A stretch of DNA of 64,000 nucleotides. Origin: JAEUPI01 sp963814435. GTDB taxonomy: Bacteria; Pseudomonadota; Gammaproteobacteria; Burkholderiales; Burkholderiaceae_C. The translations under genes were made by a program, and so were the position numbers. Each line of letters opens with the position of its first letter. Position 1 is the stretch's first letter. The DNA lies in assembly GCA_963814435.1 (NCBI GenBank), contig CAWFCV010000033.1, positions 1-64,000 on the forward strand, in the 5' to 3' direction. Shown in pieces: positions 51,401 to 60,852 of this stretch. A model generated the notes under the pieces. That model ran no database searches, was not told the DNA's origin, and was given only the letters and a program-made list of their open reading frames with translations.

Positions 51401-52330
51401 GGCGGCTCGGTCGCGCTGACCTACACCGTGTATCACATCGATGGTCACGTACTGGGGCAGTTCTACAGCAACTCCGAGGCCGCAGTCACCGTGCCCCCCG
51501 AGTTCAGCAACATCGGGCGCATCGAAATCACCGCCAACAGCGACGCCAACGCCAGCATCGGCTCGGTGAGCTTCAACTCGATCACCAACAGTGCGGTCGC
51601 GGCGATCGCACCGATCGAGATCGGCTACACGCTGACCGATACCGACGGCGACACCAGCAGCTCGACCTTGACGTTGCGGGCGATCACCAACTCGATCGCC
51701 GGTGACGCCGGCAACAACACGCTCACCGGCAACAGCGCCAACGACTTCATCAACGGCGGCACCGGCAACGACACGATCGACGGCGGCGCGGGCAACGATC
51801 TGCTGGTCGGCGGCGCGGGCAACGATACCCTCACCGGCGGTACCGGTGCCGACATTCTGCGCGGCGGTGACGGCAACGACGTGCTCGCCGGCGGCGACGG
51901 CAACGACCTGCTCGCCGGCGGCGCCGGCAACGACACGATGACCGGGGGGGCCGGGGCCGACGTGTTCGTCTGGTCGCTGGCCGACCGAGGCGCGCCGGGC
52001 ACCCCGGCCGTCGACACGGTGCAGACCTTCGACAACGCCACCGCCGGCAGCGGAGGCGACGTGCTCGACCTGCGCGATCTGCTGCAGGGTGAGGCCCACG
52101 ACGCGATCAGCGTGGGCAACCTGCAGAACTACCTGCACTTCGAAACCGCGGGTGGCAACACCACGATCCAGATCAGCAGCGGCGGCGGCTTCGTCAACGG
52201 CTACAACGTGGGCGCGGTCGATCAGACCATCGTGCTGCAGGGCGTGAACCTGCTGTCTGGCTTCTCGACCGACCTACAGGTCATTCAAGACCTGCTCAAC
52301 CGCGGCAAGCTCGTCACCGACGGGCCGTGA
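36415..52330 (+). CDS. Giant LapA-type RTX adhesin with retention module and 25 identical repeats (one frameshift)
   Basis: The protein has about 5305 residues. The ATG at 36415 has AAAGG 8 nt upstream. The N-terminal retention module (FGTVSEIWGKAWVRQPQGGF, LHVGDVLVKGDVVLT) is followed by the LapG target, Ala95-Ala96 in EAPAAGLAGGDGSG. Cadherin-like repeats with FTVAEDGSV come next, and the frame slips by one base near 37,722. Then 25 tandem 104-residue Ig-like repeats (38,111-45,910), Calx-beta-like units (45,911-48,300) and further cadherin-like domains follow. A von Willebrand A domain (LVLVLDVSGSM, about residue 4446) precedes RTX nonapeptides (GGAGNDTLTGG, 51,700-51,970) and a type I secretion tail. 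It is a surface adhesin for biofilm, exported by the neighbouring LapB/LapC and controlled by LapD/LapG. Confidence 0.92.
38111..45910 (+). repeat. 25 tandem 312-bp repeats in the adhesin
   Basis: Units begin GACTCGACCACCGTCACGCT, and each is 312 bp (104 codons), in phase. They appear identical in DNA except at the linker codons before the next unit: GATACC (16 copies), GACGCC (7) or GATGCC (2). Units 1-6, 8-15, 18 and 21 end GATACC; 7, 16, 17, 19, 22, 23 and 25 end GACGCC; 20 and 24 end GATGCC. Each encodes a beta-rich Ig-like domain with VTLSSPTNGAALVEGGSITY and TFTLRPDDAYAQGTDS. The length is likely variable between strains and hard to assemble. Confidence 0.97.
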
Positions 52331-52375
52331 CGCGGGCCCGACGAGGCCACACGCCTGGCCCGATCCTGACGCCGC

Positions 52376-54277
52376 CTATGCGTCGATTGCCGGCCCGGTG
52401 GCACCGTCAAAGCCCATTTGCCACAGGCTGCGCAGGTCGGCCTTGTCGTGAATCGCCTCGGCGAACACCGCCAGCCCGATGCCCTTGAGCAGCAGCACCA
52501 GCCCTTCGGTGTGGCGGCGCAACGCATCGTCCTGCGAGATGCCACCGAGAAAACGTCCGTCGATGCGCACGTAATGCAGACCGAGTTCGTACAGGCGACC
52601 GATCGACGACAGCGCCGCGCCGGCGTGTTCCAGTCCCACGCGCACCCCCAGGGCACGCCAGCGCCGCGTCAAGTCCTGCACCAGACCAGGGTGCGCTACG
52701 GCCAGGGCCTCCGGCAGGTCGATCCACAGATGGATGGCCTCGGCCGGTGCCGCAGCCAATCGCGACGTGAGCAACGCGACGCTGTCGCTCGACAGCAGCG
52801 TAGCGGCGGCCAGGTTAATACAGCGGTCCACACCGTCACCGGCAATCTGCGCCAGCGCCAGGTCAAGCGCCCGCTCGTCCAGCGCGGCCGTCAGACGACT
52901 GCGCGCGGCCAATGCCAGCCAGCGCGCGGCTGGAGCGGGCGGGCCACCATCCTGCAGTTGCACCCGCAATGGGCAGTCGAGCTGGATCATCGCGCCGTGC
53001 GCGTCGCGCACCGGGTAGCCCGCCAGACCGACGCGTCCGTGCGCCAGCGCGTCGCCCAGCGCCTTCTGCCAGCCGGCTTCGCCCATCGCGGGTTGGTCGT
53101 CCTCGCAGCGTTCGGTCACCGCAGTGAACGGCCCTTGGCCTTCGGCACGCGCCAGCGCCTCGTCGGCCAGGGCCAGGGCCCGGTGCAGGCTGGTGCCGGG
53201 TGACACCTGAACGGCACCGCCGACCACCACCACCTGCGCGTCGCCATGCGGCAACGACTTGTGCAGCGCGGCCAGCAGCGAAGCCGCCGTGTCGGACACG
53301 GCGTCGGGCCCGGTCACGCACACCGCGAGGTCCGAGCCGTTCAGACGTCCGAGCAGGTGCTGCTGCGGCGCACTGGACTGTCCGGTCAGCGTGCGCGCGA
53401 GCGAGCGCAGCAGTTCGTCGGTGGTCGCGTGACCGAGCCTGCGGTTCAGGCCGTCGAGACCCAGCACGCGCAACAGCACGAGGCCGATGCCTTGCGGGCC
53501 AGCAGCGTCAAGCCGTTGCTGCGCCTCGAGCATGAACTGCCGCCGGTTGTTCAGACCGGTCAGCGCGTCGGTCTGCGCCAGGCGGCGCAGGCCCTCCAAC
53601 TGCTGCGCCTGCGCATTGAACAGCGCGCCCAGGCGTTGCACCATGGTATTCATGCTGCGTGCCAATGGCCGCAGGTCGGCCACCTTGGGCTCGCTCACGG
53701 TCACGAAGCGTCCCTCTTCCAGCGCCCGTGCCTGGGCGACCGCGGCGTCCAGCGGCTTGCGGATCACGCCCAGCCCCATGGCGGCCAGCACGGCACCCAG
53801 CGCGCCCACCAGCGCCAGCAGCAAGCTCGCGCGCACACCCGCCACCCACAGCGAGTCGAGCGCATAGGCCGACTGGCTCACCAGCTCGAGCGTGCCGATC
53901 GCGCGCCAGCCGTCCGAGACCTGCGCCACGCCGGCATCGGCCTCGATCGGCAACACGCTGGCCAACCAGGCGGGCGCGGCACCGCGCTGCACTGCCGCTT
54001 GTCGCTCGAACACCGCCTGCCCGGTGCTGGCGCGCAGCGTGATGCGGCGGTAGTGTCCGGTATCGAACTGCGCAGCCAGCACCACCTCCATCAACGAGGG
54101 ATCACCGTGCTGCTGCGACAACGCCAGCGCCAGCGATTGCGCGTTGTCGCGGTTCTTCAGGCTCAGCTGCGTCTGCAGCGTGTCACGCGCGGCGAGCAGC
54201 GTGGTGACCACACCGGCCAGAAGCGCCAGCAACACCACGGCGAGCATCAGCAGACCTACACGGCGGATCAACGACAT
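52376..54277 (-). CDS. lapD: LapD-type c-di-GMP receptor
   Basis: From the ATG at 54277 the protein has 633 residues. It has an N-terminal helix (VGLLMLAVVLLALLAGVVTT) and a periplasmic output domain of LapD/MoxY type (QLSLKNRDNAQSLALALSQQ, GHYRRITLRASTGQAVFERQ). A second helix, HAMP, GGDEF-like and EAL-like domains follow. Both enzyme sites are degenerate: GGDEF reads NGSDL (in GRLNGSDLAV) and EAL reads DCP (in QLDCPLRV). It should bind c-di-GMP through the EAL-like domain without catalysis and, when bound, hold LapG in the periplasm. It is transcribed after lapG (28-bp gap) and is convergent with the adhesin gene. Confidence 0.94.
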   Translation of the reverse strand: MSLIRRVGLLMLAVVLLALLAGVVTTLLAARDTLQTQLSLKNRDNAQSLALALSQQHGDPSLMEVVLAAQFDTGHYRRITLRASTGQAVFERQAAVQRGAAPAWLASVLPIEADAGVAQVSDGWRAIGTLELVSQSAYALDSLWVAGVRASLLLALVGALGAVLAAMGLGVIRKPLDAAVAQARALEEGRFVTVSEPKVADLRPLARSMNTMVQRLGALFNAQAQQLEGLRRLAQTDALTGLNNRRQFMLEAQQRLDAAGPQGIGLVLLRVLGLDGLNRRLGHATTDELLRSLARTLTGQSSAPQQHLLGRLNGSDLAVCVTGPDAVSDTAASLLAALHKSLPHGDAQVVVVGGAVQVSPGTSLHRALALADEALARAEGQGPFTAVTERCEDDQPAMGEAGWQKALGDALAHGRVGLAGYPVRDAHGAMIQLDCPLRVQLQDGGPPAPAARWLALAARSRLTAALDERALDLALAQIAGDGVDRCINLAAATLLSSDSVALLTSRLAAAPAEAIHLWIDLPEALAVAHPGLVQDLTRRWRALGVRVGLEHAGAALSSIGRLYELGLHYVRIDGRFLGGISQDDALRRHTEGLVLLLKGIGLAVFAEAIHDKADLRSLWQMGFDGATGPAIDA

Positions 54278-54305
54278 GACCACACTCCATCGAAGCAACA
54301 GTACA

Positions 54306-54996
54306 TCACAGGAACCCCTCGACACGCGCCTTGACCAGCACGTCGCGCCAACGCGAAAGACGAGCCACCGGATCGCCAGCGCTCTGCGCACCCGTGCCTT
54401 GCCACAGGCCCTCGCTGTTGAAGCTGAACACCGGCGTGAGGTCGGGTCGACGCGAGGCCGGCCTTATCTCGGTCACCAGGTTGTCCAGGATCAGCGGCTC
54501 GGCCTGCGGCGTGGCGTAGTACGCCAGCACCATGTGGGCCTGACTCGGTCCACCCGCGCCGCCGATCTGCAGCCGCACGTACACCAGGCGCAGCCGCGCC
54601 GGCGGCACGCCCACGGCGAGCAGGCTGAAGTACTTGGCGATCGCGAAGTCCTCGCAGTCGCCCATGCCTTTGTCCAGCGTCTCGAGCGGGCTGGCCCAGT
54701 AGTCGACCTGGTTCCACACCTCCTGGTCGTCGCGAAAGAGCACGCGCCGATTGAAGAACTGGTTGATGGTTGCCAGGCGACGCCGTGTCGTCGGCCTCGA
54801 TCAGCCCGGTCAGCACCGGGTGCAACTGTTGCAGCGCCTGCACGGCCTTGGGGCCGATGCGTTGTGCGGCCGATGCCGCGCGATCGGCGTCCCAGGCCCG
54901 TGGCGCGACACAAAAGGTCGCGGTGCACAGCGCCAGCAGCACGGCGTGCAGCCACGATCGAACTGCCGCACGACGACTGGGCTGGTCGGATCGCAT
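54306..54996 (-). CDS. lapG: LapG-type periplasmic cysteine protease (one frameshift)
   Basis: LapG cuts LapA-type adhesins at a di-alanine site and releases them from the cell surface. The N-terminal signal region (SWLHAVLLALCTATFCVAPR) is read from the ATG at 54996. Near base 54,770 a one-base slip moves the frame. Then LATINQFFNRRVLFRDDQEV and WASPLETLDKGMGDCEDFAI follow, with the catalytic Cys in GDCEDFA, the His in AHMVLAYY and the Asp in LILDNLV. The total of 691 nt is one base off a multiple of three, giving about 230 residues, the usual size. The slip may be a sequence error. It lies just upstream of lapD. Confidence 0.92.
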
Positions 54997-55273
54997 GAAT
55001 GGTGGTCGGCGCGGACATCGGCCGAACGCCCACGGCGCCACGTCGACCTGCCCTCCAGGGGCTTTCGTCTGCCACGGGCACGGACTTGAGGTCGCCCATC
55101 ACCGATCGAGTCGATTCCCCGTCCAACCGTGAAACACTTTGCTACCGAAGCGTGACATCCGTCGGACATCTGCGCCCGGGCCTCGAAAAGCCCGTGCATC
55201 GCCCGCCTACACTTGCCGACGCCATCTCGACATCTGTGCGTGGTCCAGGCGGATGGATAACAACGAAACCGAC

Positions 55274-56737
55274 ATGACTCCGATCTACCGAAGTGTTGCC
55301 CTCGCGGCGTGGCTGATCAGCGTGCCTGCGCTTGCACTGGCGCAAGGTGCGGACGCCATGACCGACGCCGCGCGACGCGCCATCGAGACCAATCCCGACG
55401 TCACCGCGCGGCTGAACAGCGTGCGCGCGTCGCTCGACGCGATCGATGTGGCCAAGGGTGCCCGCCTGCCGCGAGTGGACGCCGAGGCCACGGTCGGACG
55501 AACCGACGATCGCATCAGCACGCGATCGCCGCAAAGCGCCAGCCTCGACCGCAACGGTGCCGCACTGACCATCACGCAATTGCTGTGGGACGGCAATGCG
55601 CTGATGCAGCAGATCAGCCGCCTCGATTTCGAGCGTCAGGCACGCTGGTTCGAGTTGCTCGACACGACTGAGCAGATTGCGCTGGAGGCTGTGCGCGCGT
55701 ATGTCGACGTGCTGCGCATGCGCCGCCTCGTGGACCTGGCGGAGGACAGCTATGTCCAGCACCGCTATGCGTTCCAGCAGATCCAGTCGCGCGTGCGCGC
55801 GGGCGTCGCACGCGGCGTCGACCTCGAGCAAGCCGGGGCTCGCCTGGCACTGGCCGAATCCAACCTGACCACCGAGGCCTCCAACCTGCACGATGTGGTG
55901 GCCCGCTACATGCGGCTGGTCGGCGACGCGCCGGCGCAGCGGCCGGTGCGGCCCACCGTGCTCGGCACGGCCATGCCGGCCACCGGCCAGGAGGCCATGG
56001 TGCTGGCGCTGCGCAACAGCGCCGCGATCAGCGCCACGATCGCCTCGCTGCGCAGCGCGCGCGCCTCGGCGCGCGAACGCGAGAGCGCGTTCCTGCCCCG
56101 GATCGAGGCCAAGGTACGCGCCGGGGCCGGTCGCAATTTCGACGGTGTGCCCGACCAGAAACACGATGTCAGCGCCGAGTTGACGCTCAACTGGAACCTG
56201 TTCAACGGCGGCGCGGACCAGGCGCGGGTGCGTCAGCAGACCAACCTGATGAACCAGGCCGCCGACCTGCGCGACAAGGCCTGCCGCGACACGCGTCAGA
56301 CCGCAGCGATCGCGTTCAACGACGTCAGCAAGCTGGCCGAGCTGATGGGTGCGCTGGATCGCAACGTGCTGGCCATCGAAAAGGCCCGCGACGCTTACCG
56401 GCAGCAATTCGAGATCGGGCAGCGAAGCCTGCTGGACCTGCTGAATGCCGAGAACGAGCTGTACACGGCGCGCCGCGCCTACGCCAACGCCGACCACGAC
56501 CGCCTGGTGGCGCAAGCGCGCATGCTGGCCGCGATGCAGGAGCTGACGCCCCGGCTGGGCCTGCGTGGCCCGATGATGGCCGCCGACGCCGGCATCGCCA
56601 ACTGGAGCGCGGGCGACGATCTGCCGACTCGCTGCCCGGCGGTGATCGCCGAGGTGCTGACGACGCCGCGCAGCGAACTCGATGCGCGTGCACAGCGCCT
56701 GATCCAGGCGGCTCCACCGCCGCCTGCGCGGCAGTAA
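55274..56737 (+). CDS. TolC-family outer-membrane efflux/secretion channel (LapE-like)
   Basis: From the ATG at 55274 (another ATG at 55253 adds seven residues) the protein has 487 residues, starting with a signal peptide (SVALAAWLISVPALALAQ). It has the two-repeat layout of TolC channels: long helices with ALEAVRAYVDVLRMRRLVDL and QIQSRVRAGVARGVDLEQAG, then SAELTLNWNLFNGGADQARV and AYRQQFEIGQRSLLDLLNAE. The last is the classic TolC motif. It presumably completes the type I exporter with lapB and lapC. It is divergent from lapG and sits at the end of the Lap block. Confidence 0.94.
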   Translation: MTPIYRSVALAAWLISVPALALAQGADAMTDAARRAIETNPDVTARLNSVRASLDAIDVAKGARLPRVDAEATVGRTDDRISTRSPQSASLDRNGAALTITQLLWDGNALMQQISRLDFERQARWFELLDTTEQIALEAVRAYVDVLRMRRLVDLAEDSYVQHRYAFQQIQSRVRAGVARGVDLEQAGARLALAESNLTTEASNLHDVVARYMRLVGDAPAQRPVRPTVLGTAMPATGQEAMVLALRNSAAISATIASLRSARASARERESAFLPRIEAKVRAGAGRNFDGVPDQKHDVSAELTLNWNLFNGGADQARVRQQTNLMNQAADLRDKACRDTRQTAAIAFNDVSKLAELMGALDRNVLAIEKARDAYRQQFEIGQRSLLDLLNAENELYTARRAYANADHDRLVAQARMLAAMQELTPRLGLRGPMMAADAGIANWSAGDDLPTRCPAVIAEVLTTPRSELDARAQRLIQAAPPPPARQ

Positions 56738-56742
56738 GCCCT

Positions 56743-58545
56743 TCAGCGCCGCGGCGGCGGCACGTCGGTGCAGGTGCCGTGTGCGATCTCGGCGGCCATG
56801 CCGATCGACTCGCCCAGCGTCGGATGCGGATGGATCGTCTTGCCGATGTCCACCTCGTCGGCGCCCATCTCGATGGCCAGCGCGATCTCGCCGATCATGT
56901 CACCGGCATGCGTGCCGACCATGCCGCCCCCGAGGATGCGGTGCGTCTGCGCGTCGAACAGCAGCTTGGTGAAACCTTCGTCGCGCCCGTTGGCAATCGC
57001 GCGGCCCGACGCCGTCCAGGGAAAGTGGCCCTTCTTGATCGCGATGCCCTTGGCCTTGGCTTCGTCTTCGGTCAACCCGACCCACGCCACCTCGGGATCG
57101 GTGTAGGCCACGCTCGGGATCACGCGCGCGTCGAACTGCGCCCTGCTCAACGCGGCGTCGCCGTTCAAGGCTCCGGCTGCCACTTCGGCGGCCACGTGCG
57201 CCTCGTGCACAGCCTTGTGCGCGAGCATCGGCTGGCCGACGATGTCGCCGATGGCGAAGATGTGCGGCAACGTTGGTGCGCATCTGCACGTCCACCGGAA
57301 TGAAGCCGCGATCTGTGACTGCCACGCCGGCCTTGTCGGCCGCGATCTTCTTGCCGTTGGGGCTGCGACCCACGGCCTGCAGCACCAGGTCGTAGCGCTG
57401 CGGCCTCTGCCGGCGCGCCCTCGCCTTCGAACCTGACATGGATGCCGTCGGCCTTGGCCTCGGCGCCCACGGTCTTGGTCTTGAGCATGATCTTGTCGAA
57501 GCGCGGGGCGTTCATCTTCTGCCACACGCGCACCAGGTCGCGGTCGGCACCCAGCATCAGGCCGTCGAGCATTTCGACGACATCCAGGCGCGCGCCGAGC
57601 GTGGAGTACACGGTGCCCATCTCCAGACCGATGATGCCGCCGCCGACGATCAGCATTCGCTTCGGCGCGTGCTGCAGCCGCAGTGCGCCGGTGGAATCGA
57701 CGATGCGCGGATCGTCGGGCAGGAACGGCAGGCGCACCGCCTGCGAACCCGCCGCGATGATGCATTGCTTGAATCGGATGGTCTGCGTCTTGCCCGTCTT
57801 GGCCTGGGCCTCGCCGGAGGTCTCTTCCACCGTCACATGGTTCGGGTCGGCGAAAACGCCGTACCCGCGCACGATGGTGACCTTGCGCATCTTGGCCATC
57901 GCGCTCAGCCCGCCGGTGAGTTTGCCCACGACCTTGTTCTTGTGCGCCAGCAGCTTGGGCAGCTGCAACTTCGGCGCAGCGAATTCGACACCCAGATCGG
58001 CGAAGTGCTTGACCTCGTCCATCACCGAGGCCACATGCAGCAGTGCCTTCGACGGGATGCAGCCGACGTTCAGGCACACGCCACCCAGCGTGGCGTAGCG
58101 CTCGACGAGCACCGTCTTCAGTCCCAGGTCAGCCGCACGGAACGCCGCCGAATAGCCGCCGGGTCCCGCGCCGAGCACCAGCACGTCGCATTCGAGGTCG
58201 GCGCCCGCCGGTGTAGCGGGCCGCCGCCGGGGCCGGTTGCGGCGGCGCAGGCGGTTTGGACTCTGCCGGGGCCGCCGCGGCGGGCGCAGGCGCGGCGACT
58301 GCGGCGCCTTGCGCTTCGAGCGCCAGGATCACCGAGCCCTGATTGACCTTGTCGCCAAGCTTGAGCTTCAGCGCCTTCACCACGCCGGCATGCGACGACG
58401 GGATCTCCATCGACGCCTTGTCGCTCTCCACCGTGATCAGGCTCTGCTCGGCAGCCACCGTGTCGCCCGGCTTGACCAGGATCTCGATCACCGCCACGTC
58501 CTTGAAGTCGCCGATGTCGGGCACCACTACATCGATCAACGCCAT
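56743..58545 (-). CDS. lpdA: Dihydrolipoyl dehydrogenase with N-terminal lipoyl domain (frameshifted here)
   Basis: This is the E3 subunit of pyruvate dehydrogenase. The ATG at 58545 starts ALIDVVVPDIGDFKDVAVIE, a lipoyl domain with the lipoylated Lys in ESDKASMEIPS. The FAD-binding VLVLGAGPGGYSAAFRAADL and redox-active GGVCLNVGCIPSKALLHVAS follow. Then come VGGGIIGLEMGTVYSTLGAR, HIFAIGDIVGQPMLAHKAVH and the catalytic His-Glu in IHPHPTLGES. The frame breaks near 58,210, 57,405 and 57,270, and the three frames join cleanly. The summed length of 1803 nt is a multiple of three, about 600 residues, as usual for lipoyl-E3 fusions. Errors in sequence are the likely cause. Confidence 0.94.
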
Positions 58546-58550
58546 CTCGT

Positions 58551-59123
58551 TCAACCTTTCAGTTTCAGGGTGTGGACCTTCACCGGTCCGGCCGAGTTCT
58601 TGTCGAACTCGCAGCCCGCGCGCACGCCCAGTTCGGCGACGTCGCGTGCGCTCTTGGCCTTGTCGAAGCCCGCGAACATCGCACCGAGCGCGAAACTGCG
58701 CCCGGAGCCGATGGCCCAGAAGCGGTCGAACTCGAACACCTCGCGGTACGAGTACACACCGAAGATGCCGCAGGCGTTGGCGATCAGCGCGGTGAACTGG
58801 CTGCTCTCGTAGGGGTCGCTGTCCTCTTCCTTGGGGTTGAGGAAGAACTGCTCCTTGAGCTTGGGGTGCAGTTTCAGGAAGGTCTCGAACACCGCGTCGC
58901 GCGAGTTCAGCCGCAGCTCGTCGGCCGGCAGGCTGCCGAGCGCCTTGCGCAGCACCGGAAAGTGCGCGGTCGTGCCGGCCATGCCGAACCACGACTCGCC
59001 GACACGAAAGACCTTCTCGTTGATCTCGTAGCCGTGCGCCAGCCGCGTGTCGCCGAACGTGACCAGCGAATCGGCGGCGATGGCGACCTGTCCCGCCTTG
59101 CGAACCACTGCAACCGTCGTCAC
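58551..59123 (-). CDS. HslV/proteasome-like Ntn-hydrolase family protein
   Basis: This 190-residue protein starts MTTVAVVRKAGQVAIAADSL, then VTFGDTRLAHGYEINEKVFR. A Thr near the N-terminus, the AADS strand and a following Lys are typical of proteasome-type Ntn hydrolases, which include HslV. The IGSGRSFALGAMFAGFDKAK stretch corresponds to the GSG-YALGA element of HslV. No HslU ATPase partner is adjacent, and sequence beyond these motifs is divergent, so a peptidase role is only inferred. It is placed between aceF and lpdA, 5 bp before lpdA, so it is probably in their transcript. Confidence 0.82.
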   Translation of the reverse strand: MTTVAVVRKAGQVAIAADSLVTFGDTRLAHGYEINEKVFRVGESWFGMAGTTAHFPVLRKALGSLPADELRLNSRDAVFETFLKLHPKLKEQFFLNPKEEDSDPYESSQFTALIANACGIFGVYSYREVFEFDRFWAIGSGRSFALGAMFAGFDKAKSARDVAELGVRAGCEFDKNSAGPVKVHTLKLKG

Positions 59124-59196
59124 GGCGCGGACTTTCGCCGGGCCGCTCCAACCGGGCCGCCCGTCACGGCGGTCGACGCCAGGGGCGCGTGGGGGC

Positions 59197-60831
59197 TCAC
59201 AGGATCACCCGCCTGAAGTCGGCCAGGATGCCGGCGAAATAGGCGTTGAACCGCGCCGCCGCGGCACCGTCGATCACGCGGTGATCCCAGCTCAGCGACA
59301 GCGGCAGCATCAGGCGCGGCACGAACTGCTTGCCGTCCCAGCGCGGCTCGGTGTTGCTGCGGCACACGCCCATGATCGACACCTCGGGCGCGTTGATGAT
59401 CGGCGTGAAGTAGCGCCCGCCGATGCCACCAAGCGAGCTGATCGAGAAGCACCCGCCGCTCATGTCGGCCGGCGACAGCTTACCGTCGCGCGCCTTCTTG
59501 GCGAGGTCGCCCATCTCCTGGCTGATCTGCAGCACGCCCTTCTTTTCGGCGTCCTTGATCACCGGCACGACCAGACCGTTGGGTGTGTCGGCGGCAAAGC
59601 CGATGTGGAAGTAGTTCTTCAGCACCAGTTGCTCGCCGTCGATCGAGGCGTTGAACTCGGGAAACTTCTTCAGCGCCGCGACCGATGCCTTGATCAGAAA
59701 CGCGAGCATCGTGACCTTGACGCCGGTCTTCTCGTTCTCCTTGTTCAGCTGCACCCTGAAGGCCTCGAGTTCGGTGATGTCGGCATCGTCGTGGTTGGTG
59801 ACGTGCGGAATCGTGACCCAGTTGCGGTGCAGGTTGGCGCCGCTGATCTTCTTGATGCGAGACAGGTCCTTGCGCTCGATCGGGCCGAACTTGGCGAAGT
59901 CCACCTGCGGCCAGGGCAGCAGGCCGGGGAACGCGCCGGCACCGGCTGCGGGTGCCTTCGCCTTCTGCGCCTCGGTCTGCACGGCGCCGGACATCACGCC
60001 CTTCACGAAGCCCTGCACGTCGTCGTGCGTGATGCGGCCTTTCGGCCCGGAGCCCTTGACCTCGGCCAACGGCACACCGAGTTCGCGCGCGACACGGCGC
60101 ACCGACGGCGAGGCGTGCGGCAGCGCGCCGCTGGGGGCGCCGGGTTGATGGGGCATCACCGGCGCGGGCGCGGCGGCAAGCGCCGGTGCAGCAGCCGGCG
60201 CGGGCGCGGCGGGCGCCGCAGCAGCCGGGTCGCCCGCCGCGCCGCCTGTGGCCTCGACGATCGCTACCGGCGCGCCCTTCGACACCTTGTCACCGAGCTT
60301 GACCAACAGCTGCTTCACGATGCCGGCGTGCGACGACGGGATCTCCATCGAGGCCTTGTCGCTTTCCACCGTGATCAGGCTCTGCTCGACCTTGATGACG
60401 TCGCCGGGCTTGATGAAGATCTCGATCACCGCCACCTCGGCGAAGTCGCCGATGTCGGGCACGAGCACCTGCACCGGACCGCTCGAAGCGGCAGTTGCGG
60501 CCAGCGTGGGCGCCGCGGGCACGGGTGCGGGTGCGGGCACCGGTGCGCCCATCGGCAGCGGCGGCTGGGCCGGCGTCGCCGCCGCCGACGCGCCCTCGGT
60601 CTCGAGCATCAGCAGCACCGAACCTTCATTGACCTTGTCGCCGAGCGCGACCTTCAGAGCCTTCACCACGCCGGCGTGGCTCGACGGGATCTCCATCGAG
60701 GCCTTGTCGCTTTCCACTGTGACCAGGCTCTGCTCGGCCTTGACCCGGTCGCCCGGCTTGACCAGCAGCTCGATCACGGCGACGTCCTTGAAGTCCCCGA
60801 TGTCGGGGACCTTCACTTCCACCATTGCCAT
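59197..60831 (-). CDS. aceF: Pyruvate dehydrogenase E2, dihydrolipoamide acetyltransferase
   Basis: The E2 core transfers the acetyl group from E1 to CoA. This 544-residue protein has two lipoyl domains, each with ESDKASMEIPSSHAG (about residues 1-75 and 118-190). They are separated by Ala/Pro-rich linkers. The E1/E3-binding domain ASPSVRRVARELGVPLAEVK is near residue 230. The catalytic domain ends with LSLSWDHRVIDGAAAARF, which holds the active-site His and Asp. The ATG at 60831 has CGGAGAC upstream. It is 21 bp after aceE. Confidence 0.97.
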   Translation of the reverse strand: MAMVEVKVPDIGDFKDVAVIELLVKPGDRVKAEQSLVTVESDKASMEIPSSHAGVVKALKVALGDKVNEGSVLLMLETEGASAAATPAQPPLPMGAPVPAPAPVPAAPTLAATAASSGPVQVLVPDIGDFAEVAVIEIFIKPGDVIKVEQSLITVESDKASMEIPSSHAGIVKQLLVKLGDKVSKGAPVAIVEATGGAAGDPAAAAPAAPAPAAAPALAAAPAPVMPHQPGAPSGALPHASPSVRRVARELGVPLAEVKGSGPKGRITHDDVQGFVKGVMSGAVQTEAQKAKAPAAGAGAFPGLLPWPQVDFAKFGPIERKDLSRIKKISGANLHRNWVTIPHVTNHDDADITELEAFRVQLNKENEKTGVKVTMLAFLIKASVAALKKFPEFNASIDGEQLVLKNYFHIGFAADTPNGLVVPVIKDAEKKGVLQISQEMGDLAKKARDGKLSPADMSGGCFSISSLGGIGGRYFTPIINAPEVSIMGVCRSNTEPRWDGKQFVPRLMLPLSLSWDHRVIDGAAAARFNAYFAGILADFRRVIL

Positions 60832-60852
60832 ATTCTTGTCTCCGTCGTTTTG

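Noticed and set aside
49946..52138. Minus-strand 730-codon open frame over the adhesin end
   Set aside because: Antisense shadow of the RTX and VWA region; composition is unlike a real protein.
52321..52360. Small GC hairpins between the adhesin and lapD as a terminator
   Set aside because: Stems of 5-6 bp without a T run on either strand; too weak to call.
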